Positions 22,519-33,747 of a stretch of 64,000 nt of DNA are shown piece by piece. The stretch is taken from contig CM061245.1 of assembly GCA_030848705.1 (NCBI GenBank), positions 44,334,711 through 44,398,710 of the forward strand, written 5' to 3'. Each line of letters begins with the position of its first letter. The stretch's first letter is position 1. The notes beneath the pieces are model-generated. The model worked only from the letters and a program-made list of their open reading frames with translations. It did not search any database and had not been told where the DNA came from. The translations under genes were made by a program, and so were the position numbers. Origin of the DNA: Heracleum sosnowskyi (taxonomy: Eukaryota; Streptophyta; Magnoliopsida; Apiales; Apiaceae).

Positions 22519-23115
22519 TCAGTCCATCTCAATCTCACCTTCTTCTATCATTGGATTGGAGTTAGTAGTCTGATAATCAATCACGGAAGGATAGTGCAGT
22601 GGTTCTCCAGGTTTAAGGATTGCTCCTTTGATGTGTCTTCCAATGTACTCAACCTCTTGTCCCACTCCAGCCCACAACCATGCAATGTTAACATCTTTCT
22701 TGTTTAGCTTTGGCATGTTTCGTAGTCTGGGATTCACTTCCAATCCTCTTTCCACTCTCTTCCTATAGTAAGGAACATTCTCCATTAGAAATCTTCTTAG
22801 AGTGTCTGCTGCTTTGTCCTTCTCCGTTGATGAGAATCCAGTGGATCTAAGATACTTCTCAACTGATATTAGATAGTTGCTTGGATAGTCTCTCAGTTTG
22901 TCCTCGGCCAAATAGCAGATTCTGAACAAGTCATTCATCATGAATCTAACCATTGGAGGATCTTCAGTAATCTCTGGACCGACTTTCATCAAGATCTCTT
23001 TAACATGCTCACGGAGCAGTTCATTTAGCCTTGTCGTCCTCTGAATCTTGATGAGAATTACCTGCAATTCTGTGTATGTCCTCTGTTCTAAAAGCTTAGT
23101 GGAAATCACAAATGT
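22519..23115 (-). CDS. Element A extra ORF, C-terminal part (after the B insertion)
   Basis: This is the tail of A's extra ORF, 198 residues and a stop. Its frame is continuous with the part at 47018-50218 once element B and one ACCTT copy are set aside. It is rich in charged helices and ends IEEGEIEMD. It has no domain I can name and no visible similarity to the C-terminal domain shared by B and C (the DG and LRAAIYQ motifs). Confidence 0.75.
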   Translation of the reverse strand, partial: TFVISTKLLEQRTYTELQVILIKIQRTTRLNELLREHVKEILMKVGPEITEDPPMVRFMMNDLFRICYLAEDKLRDYPSNYLISVEKYLRSTGFSSTEKDKAADTLRRFLMENVPYYRKRVERGLEVNPRLRNMPKLNKKDVNIAWLWAGVGQEVEYIGRHIKGAILKPGEPLHYPSVIDYQTTNSNPMIEEGEIEMD

Positions 23116-23120
23116 ACCTT

Positions 23121-23674
23121 TGTTAGATCAGAATTCAATGATCGTCAGGAGCTAGACTCAACTGATCAGGATTTCTGACGTCATCAGGATTACATGGTCG
23201 TCATGATCAAGATACATATCAGGACTGGGATCAGGATTGATCATCAGGACTGGAAGCTGATCAGGATTCCTACTTCGAGTTATATTTGGAGTCTAGTTAA
23301 ACATGGAAGTTTATTCTGTCGGTTCCTGGTTTGTAGAATGTAGCTATCAATTATGGATAGGTTTCAATCTTTGAAATTGATTAGGACTTATCATTGATAG
23401 AGAAGCTGTGTAGTATATAAACACAGTTTTGGTTTTGGTTCGGAATGAATCAAGATAGAAGCTCTTAAGAACATAGAATTTCTTGAGAGAGTTTTTGTAA
23501 GCTAGCAGCTCTCAAGAACATCAGAATTTCTTGAGAGAGTTTGTAACCGTTTTATATCATATTTAATAAAGCTGTTATCTTTCTTTCATATTTGTGATAT
23601 ATACATTAAGAAGTCGATTATCTTATACTATTGTATTCAACCCCCCTTCTACAATAGATTATTACTGGGCAACA
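23121..23674 (+). repeat. Element B 5' LTR
   Basis: Its first 160 bp hold seven TCAGGA words. The core promoter is TATATAAA at 23414-23421, flanked by the inverted repeat CTGTGT/ACACAG (23406-23426). Downstream is a direct repeat of about 35 bp (AAGAACATAGAATTTCTTG / AAGAACATCAGAATTTCTTG) that can also fold through CTCAAGAA/TTCTTGAG. Confidence 0.95.
23406..23426 (+). promoter_or_regulatory. Element B LTR core promoter
   Basis: TATATAAA lies between the arms CTGTGT and ACACAG. The same arrangement occurs in element C's LTRs with one base changed in 21. The duplicate is at 46749-46769. Confidence 0.7.
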
Positions 23675-23676
23675 AT

Positions 23677-23688
23677 TGGTATCAGAGC
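23677..23688 (+). other. Element B primer-binding site (initiator tRNA-Met)
   Basis: TGGTATCAGAGC, 2 nt after the LTR, complements the 3' end of plant initiator tRNA-Met, the usual Ty1/copia primer. Confidence 0.9.
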
Positions 23689-23724
23689 AAACTGATTTAA
23701 TTCTGAATCAGATACGATCTAAAG

Positions 23725-26040
23725 ATGTCGACAACCAAGTATGAAAGCATGAAGATTCCCATCTTGAAGAAATCAGAATATCCAACATGGAGGGTAAAGA
23801 TGCTGATGTACCTGGAGGCTATGGATCCTGACTATTTGGACATGATTCGTGATGGACCATATATTCCTACAAGGATTGTAGAACGAACAGATACAGTACC
23901 TGAACATTATGTGGTCAAGGCTAAAAGTGAATGGACTCCAGAAGAAAAAGCTCATGTACTCAGGGAACCAAAGATAAAGAATATCTTACACAGTAGTCTT
24001 GATGCTGTCATGTCAAACAGAGTGATTGCATGCAAGTCTTCAAAAGAAATCTGGGATACTTTGGAAACTCAGTGCCAGGGATCTGCATCTGTCAAGAAAA
24101 ACAGAAGGGCTCTTTTGATTCAAGAATATGAACAATTTGATGCAAGACCCGATGAGAGCCTAACTGATCTATATGATAGATTTCTGACACTATTGAACAG
24201 TTTATCTTTAGTTGACAAGGAATATGAAACTGAAGATTCAAACACCAAATTTCTAAGAGCTTTACCTGAAGAATGGGACACTCAGACCTCGATCATTAGA
24301 CATCAGTATGATCTTAACACTGTGTCTCTCGATGAAGTCTATGGGATGCTAAGAACTCATGATCTTGAAGTTCAACAGAGAAAGAACAAGAAAAGCAGCA
24401 AGGCAAAATCAATTGCTTTGAAAGCAGAGGCTAAATCAAAAGGAAAAGCTCTGGAGGTCTCTAGAATTAAAACAAGAATAGTTGAGTCAGATCCTGATGA
24501 CTCTTCATCAGATACTGATGGCAATCCTGATGCCAATACTGATGATGACTCTTCTGACTCAAACATGGAAGAGATGGTTGCTATGATTGTCAGAAACTTC
24601 AGAAGGATGAAGTTCAGGAAGAGTAGAAGACAAGGCAACTTTCAGAAAAAGGCTTTCAATCCAAACAAAGATAAGTATATCAAAAAGGACATCAAGGGTA
24701 GTAAATTTGACAAGTCAAAGGTTAGATGCTACAAGCGCAATGGTATGGGTCACTTTGCTTCTGAGTGCAAGAAGACAAAGGCACTTATCACATCAAGCAA
24801 GGATTGGATGGACTCTTCCTCAGAATCTGATACTGAGGTGGTCAACTATGCTCTAATGGCCAATGCTGATGTAACTGCTGCTCCTGATGATAAGGTACTA
24901 AATACTATCTTTGATTTTGATACTGATAATGCTTCTGAGTTAAGACGTTTTCTAAAGTCATTACATATTAGCTTTAGAAGTCAAACTGCTGAAAATACTA
25001 GGATCTTATCTGAGATGTCTGAACTTAGAAAAAGGAATGATATATTAGAAGCTGAATTTTCTCGTATGCAAGAAGTACAAAAAGAATGTGATAATGCTAA
25101 TCACATGTATTTAGAGATGAAATCCAAATGTACTGCTCTTGAAAAGGAACTTGAATATGCTAATGAGAAAATCAGAACCTGGACAGACTCTGGTAGGAAA
25201 TTTCATGAGATTAATACCTCTAAGAATCGGAAAGAGTGTCTAGGATATAAGTCAGATGAGGATAAGAAATTGAAAGAGAAAATTGTCATTGATGAGACGG
25301 TCAGTCCAAAGACCTATAGACATGTTATAGATGCAACCAAATCTAAGATTACTCCTGTTAATTTTGTTTTTGGTAAGGATTCCAATTCTAATTTTGAAAA
25401 GGGATCTACTTCTACTCAAGGAATTAAAATCATAAAGTCTAAACCTGTCTTGAATAAAGTCATTAAGAATGTAGGTCTATTGTCTCAGAAACAGCTTAAG
25501 GATAAAATCTGTGAGGTGACAAATAAGAAAAAGGAAGCTATTGTTAAGAGAAACAGGAATGGTAAAGTTGGGATCAATAAAGAGAATGTTTACAAATATA
25601 TCCCAAATGCACCTAGAAAGTGTTGTTTTAACTGTGGTAACTCTAATCATCTTGCTATTGATTGTAAGAAGAGTAAGAAGAAGATTGCTGATATTTCTAA
25701 GTCTGATGTTAGGAATAGATCAGTATTTTATAAACCACAGAAGTCCTGTTTTCATTGTGGTAGTATATGGCATTCTATTTATACTTGTAAAGATTATCAT
25801 GAGTTGTACTATAACTTTTATGATCCATTGCCTAAAGTTGATAAAAATAGTGCAAACTCTGGTAGCGTTAAGAATGTCAAGTTGGAACATGCTTTTGTTA
25901 ATACTGATACTGACAAAGTAAATCCAGATGGAGTAAATCCTGTCAGGACTGCTAAGGTCAGAAAGTCTTCTGCTGTGAAAGTTAATAAATTGCATGGAAA
26001 AGGAACCCAACAAGTATGGGTTCCTAAATGTTCTAACTAG
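23725..26040 (+). CDS. gag: Element B Gag
   Basis: A 771-residue uninterrupted Gag. The N-terminal copia-type capsid domains (about 1-220) include the motif YPTWRVKMLMYLEAMDP. An acidic linker with repeated PD/DSSSD follows (about 255-290), then three nucleocapsid knuckles. The first (CYKRNGMGHFASEC, near 333) has Arg where the second Cys belongs and so should not bind zinc normally. The second (CFNCGNSNHLAIDC, near 634) and third (CFHCGSIWHSIYTC, near 673) look intact. A coiled coil is likely at about 425-490. It ends shortly after QVWVPK with TAG. Pol begins 17 nt later in another frame, past the conserved TGATTGCAGGGTA block. Confidence 0.9.
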   Translation: MSTTKYESMKIPILKKSEYPTWRVKMLMYLEAMDPDYLDMIRDGPYIPTRIVERTDTVPEHYVVKAKSEWTPEEKAHVLREPKIKNILHSSLDAVMSNRVIACKSSKEIWDTLETQCQGSASVKKNRRALLIQEYEQFDARPDESLTDLYDRFLTLLNSLSLVDKEYETEDSNTKFLRALPEEWDTQTSIIRHQYDLNTVSLDEVYGMLRTHDLEVQQRKNKKSSKAKSIALKAEAKSKGKALEVSRIKTRIVESDPDDSSSDTDGNPDANTDDDSSDSNMEEMVAMIVRNFRRMKFRKSRRQGNFQKKAFNPNKDKYIKKDIKGSKFDKSKVRCYKRNGMGHFASECKKTKALITSSKDWMDSSSESDTEVVNYALMANADVTAAPDDKVLNTIFDFDTDNASELRRFLKSLHISFRSQTAENTRILSEMSELRKRNDILEAEFSRMQEVQKECDNANHMYLEMKSKCTALEKELEYANEKIRTWTDSGRKFHEINTSKNRKECLGYKSDEDKKLKEKIVIDETVSPKTYRHVIDATKSKITPVNFVFGKDSNSNFEKGSTSTQGIKIIKSKPVLNKVIKNVGLLSQKQLKDKICEVTNKKKEAIVKRNRNGKVGINKENVYKYIPNAPRKCCFNCGNSNHLAIDCKKSKKKIADISKSDVRNRSVFYKPQKSCFHCGSIWHSIYTCKDYHELYYNFYDPLPKVDKNSANSGSVKNVKLEHAFVNTDTDKVNPDGVNPVRTAKVRKSSAVKVNKLHGKGTQQVWVPKCSN

Positions 26041-26053
26041 TGTGTTTCTATTC

Positions 26054-26066
26054 TGATTGCAGGGTA
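26054..26066 (+). promoter_or_regulatory. Conserved gag/pol junction block in element B (splice-acceptor-like)
   Basis: TGATTGCAGGGTA, preceded by the pyrimidine-rich TTTCTATTC. The identical 13 nt occur at the same place in elements A and C. The TGA is in the pol frame and blocks direct upstream entry. Confidence 0.5.
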
Positions 26067-29000
26067 AAAATAAAAATGTGTTAGTCATGGATAGTGGATG
26101 TTCTGTGCACATGACTGGAAACAAAGCCCTGTTATCAGAATATGAGGAAAAAGCTGGCCCAACTGTGTCTTATGGAGATGGCAACATTGGACAAACTTTG
26201 GGATATGGCAATATAATCATTGGAAGTGTCATCATTGAAAAAGTAGCTCTAATGAAGGGACTGAAACACAACTTGTTGAGTATTAGTCAAATCACTGACA
26301 GAGGTTATCATGTCAACTTCTATTCCACTCATTGTGAAGTAGTCAGTAAAGCAACAAGCAAGATAGCACTGACTGGCTACAGGCATGGTAACATATATGA
26401 AGCCAACATTCAATCAAATACTGATGACTCCCCTATCTGTCTGATCAGTAAAGCTTCAGTAGATGAAAGTTGGAATTGGCACAAGAAAGATTTAGTGAGA
26501 GGATTACCAAAAGTGTTATATACTCCTGATGGACTCTGTGATGCATGTTAGAAAGCAAAAGAAAGAAGGACATCATTCCAGAGTAAATCAGAATCCTCTA
26601 TTGAAGAACCATATCACATGTTACATCTTGATCTATTTGGTCCAGTCAACATCATGTCCATCAGTAAGAAAAGGTACACTCTTGTAATTGTTGATGAATA
26701 TTCTAGATTCACCTGGGTGTATTTTCTGCACAGAAAAGATGAGACTCCTGAAGTTCTGTTGGATCATGTGAGAATGATTGAGACAACCACAAAGTACAAA
26801 GTCAAGATACTGAGAAGTGATAATGGTACTGAATTTAAGAATTCAAAGATGGAAGAGTTCTGCAAATATAAAGGAATCATTCAACAATTCTCTGCTCCTG
26901 GCACACCTCAGCAAAATGAAGTAGTTGAAAGGAAAAATAGAACTCTTATTGAAGCTGGCAGAACTATGTTGGAATAAGCAAAATTACCTACATATTTCTG
27001 GGCAGAAGCAGTCAACACAGCATGCTACACTCAAAATCTCACATTAATAAACATGCATGGTGTTACTCCTTATCAGTCACTCAAGGAGAAGAAACCAAGT
27101 CTGAAGCATTTGCATGTGTTTGGCTGTAAATGTTTTGTTCTCAGAACTCATCCTGAACAGCTAGGGAAATTTGAAACAAAGGCTGATGAAGGAATTTTCA
27201 TAGGCTATCCTGCATCAAGAGCCTTCAGAGTTTTTAATTTGAGGACAAGGACTATCATGGAGTCAATAAATGTATCTTTTGATGACAAGAAGATAGCTGG
27301 AATCAATGAAGACTCTCATGATAGATTGATTTTTGAAAATGAAGCTACCAAGGAACCTGAAGAAAGAGAATCAGATCCTGTCAATACATCAGATCCTGAT
27401 GGGGCACCAGATCCTGATGTCACACCAGATGCTGATTGTGCAAATGCTGATGATGCAATCAATAGTGATACTTCTAGTAGTGCTAATGTTGAGGGGGAGC
27501 AACATCATTCTACTACAAGTTCAGAGTCAACTCAATCATCAGGACAGAATTCTACAGATACCGATTCAAGTGATGATCTTGATAACTTATCAGGAGGAAA
27601 TAGCAATAATTCAGGGGGAGCTTCAAGACAAGCAAGTTCTTCAAATCAAGATAACACCAATCCAGGGAGAGCATCTACTTCAAGAAACAATTTAACACCA
27701 GCAAGGAAATGGACTGCAAGTCATACTCCTGATTTGATCATTGGGGATCCTGATGCAGGTGTTCAAACAAGAAGTGCAACTCAAAATGAATGTCTATACA
27801 ATAACTTTCTATCCAAGGAGGAGCCAAAGAAAGTTGAAGATGCACTTAGAGATGTTGATTGGGTTACTGCAATGCAAGAGGAACTGAATGAATTTGAAAG
27901 AAATGAAGTCTGGAAACTGGTACCAAGACCAAAGAATAGATCAATTGTTGGTACAAAGTGGATTTTCAAGAACAAGACTGATTCTGATGGAGTAATAATC
28001 AGAAAAAAGCAAGACTAGTTGCAAAGGGGTATTCTCAACAAGAGGGAATTGATTATGATGAAACGTTTGCTCCTGTTGCAAGACTAGAAGCCATCAGGAT
28101 ATTTCTTGCTTATGCAGCACATAAGAAATTCGAAGTTTTCCAGATGGATGTTAAAAGTGCTTTCTTAAATGGAGAACTGGAGGAAGAAGTCTATGTTGAG
28201 CAACCTCATGGTTTCATTGATCCTAACTATCCAGATCATGTCTACAGATTGGATAAGGCACTTTATGGACTAAAGCAAGCTCCAAGAACATGGTATGAAA
28301 CTTTAGCTCTATTCTTACTGGAAAGTGGATTCAAAAGAGGTGCTATTGATAAAACTCTATTTTATGTGAATCATGGTAAGGACTTGTTGTTAGTTCAGAT
28401 TTATGTTGATGATATCATTTTTGGGTCAACAAACAATAAGCTTTGTGAAAAGTTTTCCAAGCTTATGCAGTCAAGATATCAAATGAGCATGATGGGAGAA
28501 ATGAGTTACTTTCTTGGTCTTCAAGTTAAACAGACTGATGAAGGGATTTTTATCAATCAGTCTAAATATGCAAGGAATTTATTGACAAGGTTTAACATGC
28601 AAGATAGTGCTCCTGCTACAACTCCCATAGCTACAGCTACCAAACTTGATCCTGATCAAGGTGCTGAGGTAGATGTAACTCACTACAGAGGAATGATTGG
28701 CTCTTTATTGTATCTCACTGCAAGTAGACCAGATATCATGTTTGCAACCTGTCTGTGTGCAAGATTTCAAGCAAAACCTAGAGAACCCCATCTGATTGCA
28801 GTCAAAAGAATTTTCAGATATCTCAAAGGCACTTCTTCACTTGGCCTTTGGTATGCAAGGGAATCAGATTTTGGGTTGTGTGGTTATTCAGATGCTGATT
28901 TTGCAGGATGCAAAATAGACAGGAAAAGTACTTCAGGAAGCTGTCAGTTTTTGGGTGGAAGACTAGTTTCATGGTTTAGTAAAAAGCAAAAATCCATTTC

Positions 29001-29349
29001 CACTTCAACTGCAGAAGCTGAGTACATTGCTGCAGGAAGTTGTTGTGCTTAGATAATGTGGATGAGAAATCAGTTGTTAGATTATGGCCTGTCATACTCA
29101 AAAATCCCTATCTATTGTGATAACCAAAGTGCTATTGCAATGACAGGAAATCCAGTTCAACATTCTCTTACTAAACACATCAGTATTCAATATCACTTCA
29201 TAAGAGAACAAGTTCTGGAAGGAACAATTGAACTTCACTTTGTTCCTACTGATCAACAACTAGCTGATATATTCACCAAGCCACTACCTGAAGCTACTTT
29301 CAATAAATTGGTGAGTGAAATTGGAATGATGAACTTTGAGAATTTCTGA
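26057..29349 (+). pseudogene. pol: Element B Pol, interrupted
   Basis: Copia order: protease (DSGCSVHMTG), integrase (LHLDLFGPVNI, RSDNGTEF, VVERKNRTLIE), reverse transcriptase (DVKSAFLNG, IYVDDIIFGS), RNase H (GYSDADFAGC, STAEAEYIAAG). Breaks: in-frame stops at 26549-26551, 26975-26977 and 29050-29052, and a frameshift near 28000 just before the RT core. Relative to element C, about 15 codons are missing after NWHKK near 26490; they would have carried the second His of the integrase HHCC zinc finger. The Asp/Pro-rich stretch around 27360-27470 repeats PD-type codons because the element's ATCCTGAT word is repeated there. Confidence 0.92.
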
Positions 29350-29886
29350 GGAAAGCTACAGAGAGGAAATCCTGATAACTGTCAAATCCTGATGGTTATT
29401 CAGAAAGGTATGTTTTCTTTGATCAAATCCTGATAGGATGCAATCCTGACAGGAAGTCAACTGGTCAAATCCTGATGCTCAGATGTTGAAGCTGGTATGA
29501 AAACCAGAAGTTCTAAGACAATTTGTCAACAACACTCCTGGTAAACTCTGACAAATAAGATCATTACTTAGTCTTTGATTAAGTTATTAAGTCTTAATTT
29601 TCCATTACAATTATATTTTTGTCAGCGATTACTATTCGTTATATTATGTATCAAATGCAGTGTTACTAACAAATTGTGCAGGAAAAGTAAGAAGGACAAG
29701 AACAATTGAGCAAATTGATAGTTTTCATTAAATCTTGAAGATTCTTTACAAATGAAAATGGAAATTACATATTCTTTTCCTAGTCTACTTTTCTACTCAG
29801 GAACACGTGCCCTGCAGATAAGCATGAACACTCCTGATGGATCATAACCAGGCTTTGATCCATCTAGGGCTTCTCTTGTTCCATCC
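29350..29886 (+). other. Element B spacer after pol, with ATCCTGAT cluster
   Basis: Five AATCCTGA(T/C) words lie between about 29365 and 29475. There is no ORF on the plus strand. The right part may hold the 3' UTR of the antisense gene. Confidence 0.6.
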
Positions 29887-30282
29887 TTAAGAGACAAGAA
29901 GAGGAGCTGATTCACTTGAAGGCGGATCGTCACCGTGCCCACCGGGACTCTTCCGTGACTCCAACTTGCATGACATACAAGCATTACGGATTCTCTTTTT
30001 TCTTTTCTCAAGCTCTCGGACGAGCTCTTCATCATCTTCATCCTCATCCTCTTTATCATCCTCATCCTCTTCATAGATGAGGTTATCAAGCGGATTCCAG
30101 TCCGGATTGGCTTGCAGGAAGTTGTGCCAAACCACATCAAACATTGCGTTAACAAACGCTTCATGTTCCTGAGGGTCAGGAACTGGTTGTGGCTCAATGT
30201 CAGCAAGAGCCTCTTCCATCTCTTGCCATATGATATCGAGCTCAGCATCAGGTATGTTGTTTTGTTGTTGATTGGCAGCCAT
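29887..30282 (-). CDS. Antisense acidic protein inside element B
   Basis: 131 residues on the strand opposite to B's own genes, between pol and the extra ORF. I recognise no family. It starts MAANQQQNNIPDAELDIIW and has an amphipathic, acidic region with Trp residues (WQEMEEAL, WHNFLQANPDW). A run of Glu/Asp follows (about residues 71-86), then a basic helix (ELEKRKKRIRN) and a single CMSC. Support for a real gene: a TATA-like box CTATAAAATAG about 90 bp upstream (30383-30373), a leader rich in A and CT, a good ATG context (TTCAATGGCT) and a clean stop. Antisense extra ORFs are known in some plant gypsy elements; I know of none named for this copia group. It may instead be a captured host exon. 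Confidence 0.5.
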   Translation of the reverse strand: MAANQQQNNIPDAELDIIWQEMEEALADIEPQPVPDPQEHEAFVNAMFDVVWHNFLQANPDWNPLDNLIYEEDEDDKEDEDEDDEELVRELEKRKKRIRNACMSCKLESRKSPGGHGDDPPSSESAPLLVS

Positions 30283-30372
30283 TGAAAAACAAAGAAGGTG
30301 AAAGGTTTTCGTAAGTTTTTCTCTGGAGAGGGTTTGTGTTTTAATAGATATATGATATTATGCTTAACAGTT

Positions 30373-30383
30373 CTATTTTATAG
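30373..30383 (-). promoter_or_regulatory. TATA box of the antisense gene
   Basis: CTATAAAATAG on the minus strand, about 90 bp upstream of the ATG at 30282, followed by an A/CT-rich leader (AAACACAAACCCTCTCC). It drives transcription away from B's extra ORF, which starts about 300 bp to the right. Confidence 0.45.
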
Positions 30384-30679
30384 AGAATGTGTGTTAAGGA
30401 TGCAGGTCATTTTCTCAATATCGAGGCGACTGTTCAGTTTCTCATAATTACTTTGCCTCGGTAATTGGTAAGAATGGTTACATGTGTATTATGCTATTTG
30501 TTTTTGTAATCATTTAAAAAAAAAAGCACTTATCAGGATTATCAAAATAAATTTTGTTTTCTTAAATAAAATTTTATTTTACTTCATTTTAAATATTTTT
30601 TTTCAATCCTGATAAGGCAAATGGTTACATAGGAAATGCTTTTATTCCTGATGAGGTTAGGTTTTTCTTACATAGGAAA

Positions 30680-33087
30680 ATGCCTACTCGTTATGGTTTA
30701 ATTTCTAATTCTATGGGGCAAGGCCAATCACACCTTGTTCCTAACCCAAGCATTCATCCTAAACAGACTAAACAGTCAACTGCCACCTCTAATGTCTCTC
30801 AAAAGACTTTAGTTGTAAAAGCAAAGAAGTCAGCTAGAACTGATGTGTCAGGAAGGCAATCAGGTTCAAAGGACTTTTCCTCTACACCTATCACTAAAAA
30901 GAAGTTACAAGGGGGTGTACAAGGGTTCCTGGTGAAGAAAGCTGCAAAGGGAGGTGAGGCTGTTTCTGTTAAAAGAAAATTAGTTCTCAGGGATGAGACT
31001 GATTCAGAGGATGACTTACCTATATCCTCTGTGATGAATATGAATAAGGAAGTTGCTGATACTGCTACTGCAACTGTGGTTCCATTGTCTACACCACAGA
31101 AGAAAAGAAAGTTATCAAAAAGCAGGTATCATATTCCTTTAGAAAAGAAGCAGGATACTGATGTACATGACACTTCTATTCTGAATGAGCAATCAGTTTC
31201 AACTGCTCAAGCAAATCCTGATGTTAGTATTCCTGATACTGCACCAAGTCAAGTGGTTAATATTTCAGACTCTCCAGCACAGGACTCTCCAACAAAAAGA
31301 CATGTTGATATTTCATGGGAGAAGTATGGTGCTGCTGCTTCCAATCTTGGGATAAAACATCCAATGGAAAAGCTAAGGAAGGCAGAAGAGTTAGTATATC
31401 AGAGACAGAAGAAACTGAAAGGATCAAGCCCACAAGAACCTGAACCTCAAAGTGGTTCAGCAGCTCTTTCTGATGATCCAGCCACACAAGAACCACTCAA
31501 TCAAAGTTTGAGTGAAGGCTTAGCTAGTGGAATGGTCCCACAAGAACCATTTTCTCAAAAGGAGAATGCAGACATCGACATTCCAGCTACACAAGAACCA
31601 TCTTCTCAAAGTGAAGATGCAGGCCAAGCTACAGTTTCTGAGAAATTTCCTGACAATGCTCAAGGGATTTCTGGTGCAGATGAAGTTCAAAGATTGGTCG
31701 AGGACACTGTCAATGAGGGAAGCACACAATAACCTTTGACTCAAAGTGTTGAAGAAGCTTCTGAACCTCAAGCTCCACAAGAACCATTGGTAGTAAATAC
31801 TGATGCAAGCATATCAAATCCTGACGGTGTTCATCCTGACGCTAGTGGTGCTCCTGATGTTGAACCTATCCTGATATAGCCACTTCGTTCAAGACCAATG
31901 GATCATCCTATCACAGATTCACAGGATAAAATGAAAGGTATAGCTATTCCTGATCCTGATGATACTCATAGTAATGATGATGATGACTCTGATGATAGTG
32001 ATGATGATGAGAATCAAAAAGAGAAGGAACAGCTTGCTACAACACTCAAAATTAGTCTTGGAACTAATTTTGGTTCATCAAGTACATATATGGCTGGCAA
32101 AGCTTCCACTGGGAAAGATCAGAGACAAGATTTTTCTATTCCTTCCTTTAATCCTGCTGAGGTACTTAGACAGAATGAATGGAACAATTCATGGCACAGA
32201 TCTGCTGAATCTGTAAGTTATTCTTCTGCTTTGGAACATGCCTATGATGCAGTGAAATCTATAGAGAATCAAGACTTGAAGAATCATCTGAAGGCTACAA
32301 CTTTGTTATCCAAAAGTCTAAAAAGTGAGATTGATTCTATCAAGAACTCAACTGAGTTGGTGAGGAATGATATTTCTCAAAATTTTACAAAGGTGCCTAC
32401 TGCTTTTCAGCTAAGGGTAGTAGAATCCCAAGTGAAATCTGTTATTTCTGAACAAACCTCTATCAACAGAAGGATTGATTCTCTGGATACCAAGGTAACT
32501 GACATTCAAGCCTCTCTTTCCTTAATTTTGAATTTATTGTCAAATCCTGACGTCAAAAAGGGGGAGAAGGTTAGTCAGACAAAATGCACACCTGATCTAG
32601 TATTAAGGAATAATGATGATGATACTGGAGATGATGGTTGTGACAAAGTGATACAAGGAGAAACCTCTGATGCTGCTGTTATGAAGTCTACAATTCAAAC
32701 TTCACAAAGTCAAACAACGCAGTCAACTCATGTTTCTGATTCTGGAGTTAAGACAGTAAGAACGTTGGTGCAATCTCAGATCCTGATCTAGTATTAGTGC
32801 AATCTCAGATCCTGACGGAAGAACAAATCCTGACACCTGGTCATGGACATACTCTTGCCACAATTCCTGAAGGTGATGAAGATATTTTTATTGATAATCC
32901 TGAAGATGCATCAAATTTATTCCAGAAGTTTTCTACAAAAGATGGCAGAATTGTTACTCTATATCACACTGATAAAAGAGTTCAACAATTATATGCAAGA
33001 AAAACACTCTCTACAGCAAGTGAAGAATATCCTGATCTCTCACATGAAGAATTCTTAAGACAACAGAGAGAAGTGATGGAAAGCTTT
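30680..33087 (+). pseudogene. Element B extra ORF, N-terminal part
   Basis: The ORF downstream of pol in the SIRE layout. The frame is open from about 30600, and the first ATG is at 30680. It is basic at first (KKSART, KKAAKGG), then Ser/Thr/Pro/Gln-rich with repeats of the PQEP type (31430-31620), then acidic (DDDSDDSDDDE near 31980) and helical. In-frame stops occur at 31730-31732 and 31877-31879, with a shift near 32790. The globular N-terminal domain seen in C's equivalent is missing. Element C interrupts it at 33087. Its function is unknown; env-like by position only, with no membrane segment. Confidence 0.7.
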
Positions 33088-33585
33088 TGTTAGGCCGAAT
33101 ACACAATATAATCAAGTATGTATATGAGAATAACAATCAAGAACACTTGTTTATAAATCAACAAAACTGTAATTATATTAACAGTTTCTCTCTTAGTGAT
33201 GTTAATGAATCACAAAGAGCTACTAGGTTACAAGAATAATATATTCAATGTTCGCGTCCCTTCTAGGGATAACCTATCTGTGTTTATATAGTACACAGCT
33301 ACTTACAATCCATCTCTAATTGATATTCCTATAAGTTAGCTATACAATTCATATCAATCAAGGATTGCTTCAGTCTTCTATTCCGTTTCCTTAGCTGTAT
33401 CAATATATTCTGCTTCTTTCCATCTTCAGAATATATTGCTTCTAGAATCTTTATCTTTGCACCGACAGCTAAGTCAACTATCATCCAGTCAGACTTTATC
33501 AAACTCTGACTAGCTTCTAGATAAACTCTGATATGTACCTGTTACTTAAACACTGATGAACAAACGTCAGCAATTATATCTAACA
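33088..33585 (-). repeat. Element C 3' LTR
   Basis: On the minus strand the core promoter is TATATAAA (33290-33283) within CTGTGT/ACACAG arms (33278-33298). Two AAACTCTGA words sit at 33501 and 33523 on the plus strand. Confidence 0.96.
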
Positions 33586-33598
33586 ATCTCCCCCAACT
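33586..33598 (-). other. Element C polypurine tract
   Basis: On the minus strand it reads AGTTGGGGGAGAT, directly against the 3' LTR. Between it and the extra ORF stop (33748) lie 150 bp with TCAGAGTTT words and no ORF. Confidence 0.8.
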
Positions 33599-33747
33599 TG
33601 TTCATACCAAAATGTACAAGTTAAAAAGATAATTGATGATGTCAAAACATATAACAAATGCAGTGTTTAAAATATGTCAGAGTTTAATTTTAAAACAGAG
33701 TTTAAATTTAACTTAGAATAGAAAACATAAAAACCTACAGTCAGACT

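Noticed and set aside
25996..26062. A very short intron between VWVPK (GGGT donor) and the TGATTGCAG acceptor
   Set aside because: The only donor-like site conserved in the three elements is about 44 nt away, too short for a plant intron. Any real donor must be further upstream.
29793..30248. A 151-codon antisense ORF in a second frame overlapping the 131-codon one
   Set aside because: Its Met/Arg-rich composition looks like a frame shadow; the 131-codon frame has the better start and acidic, protein-like content.
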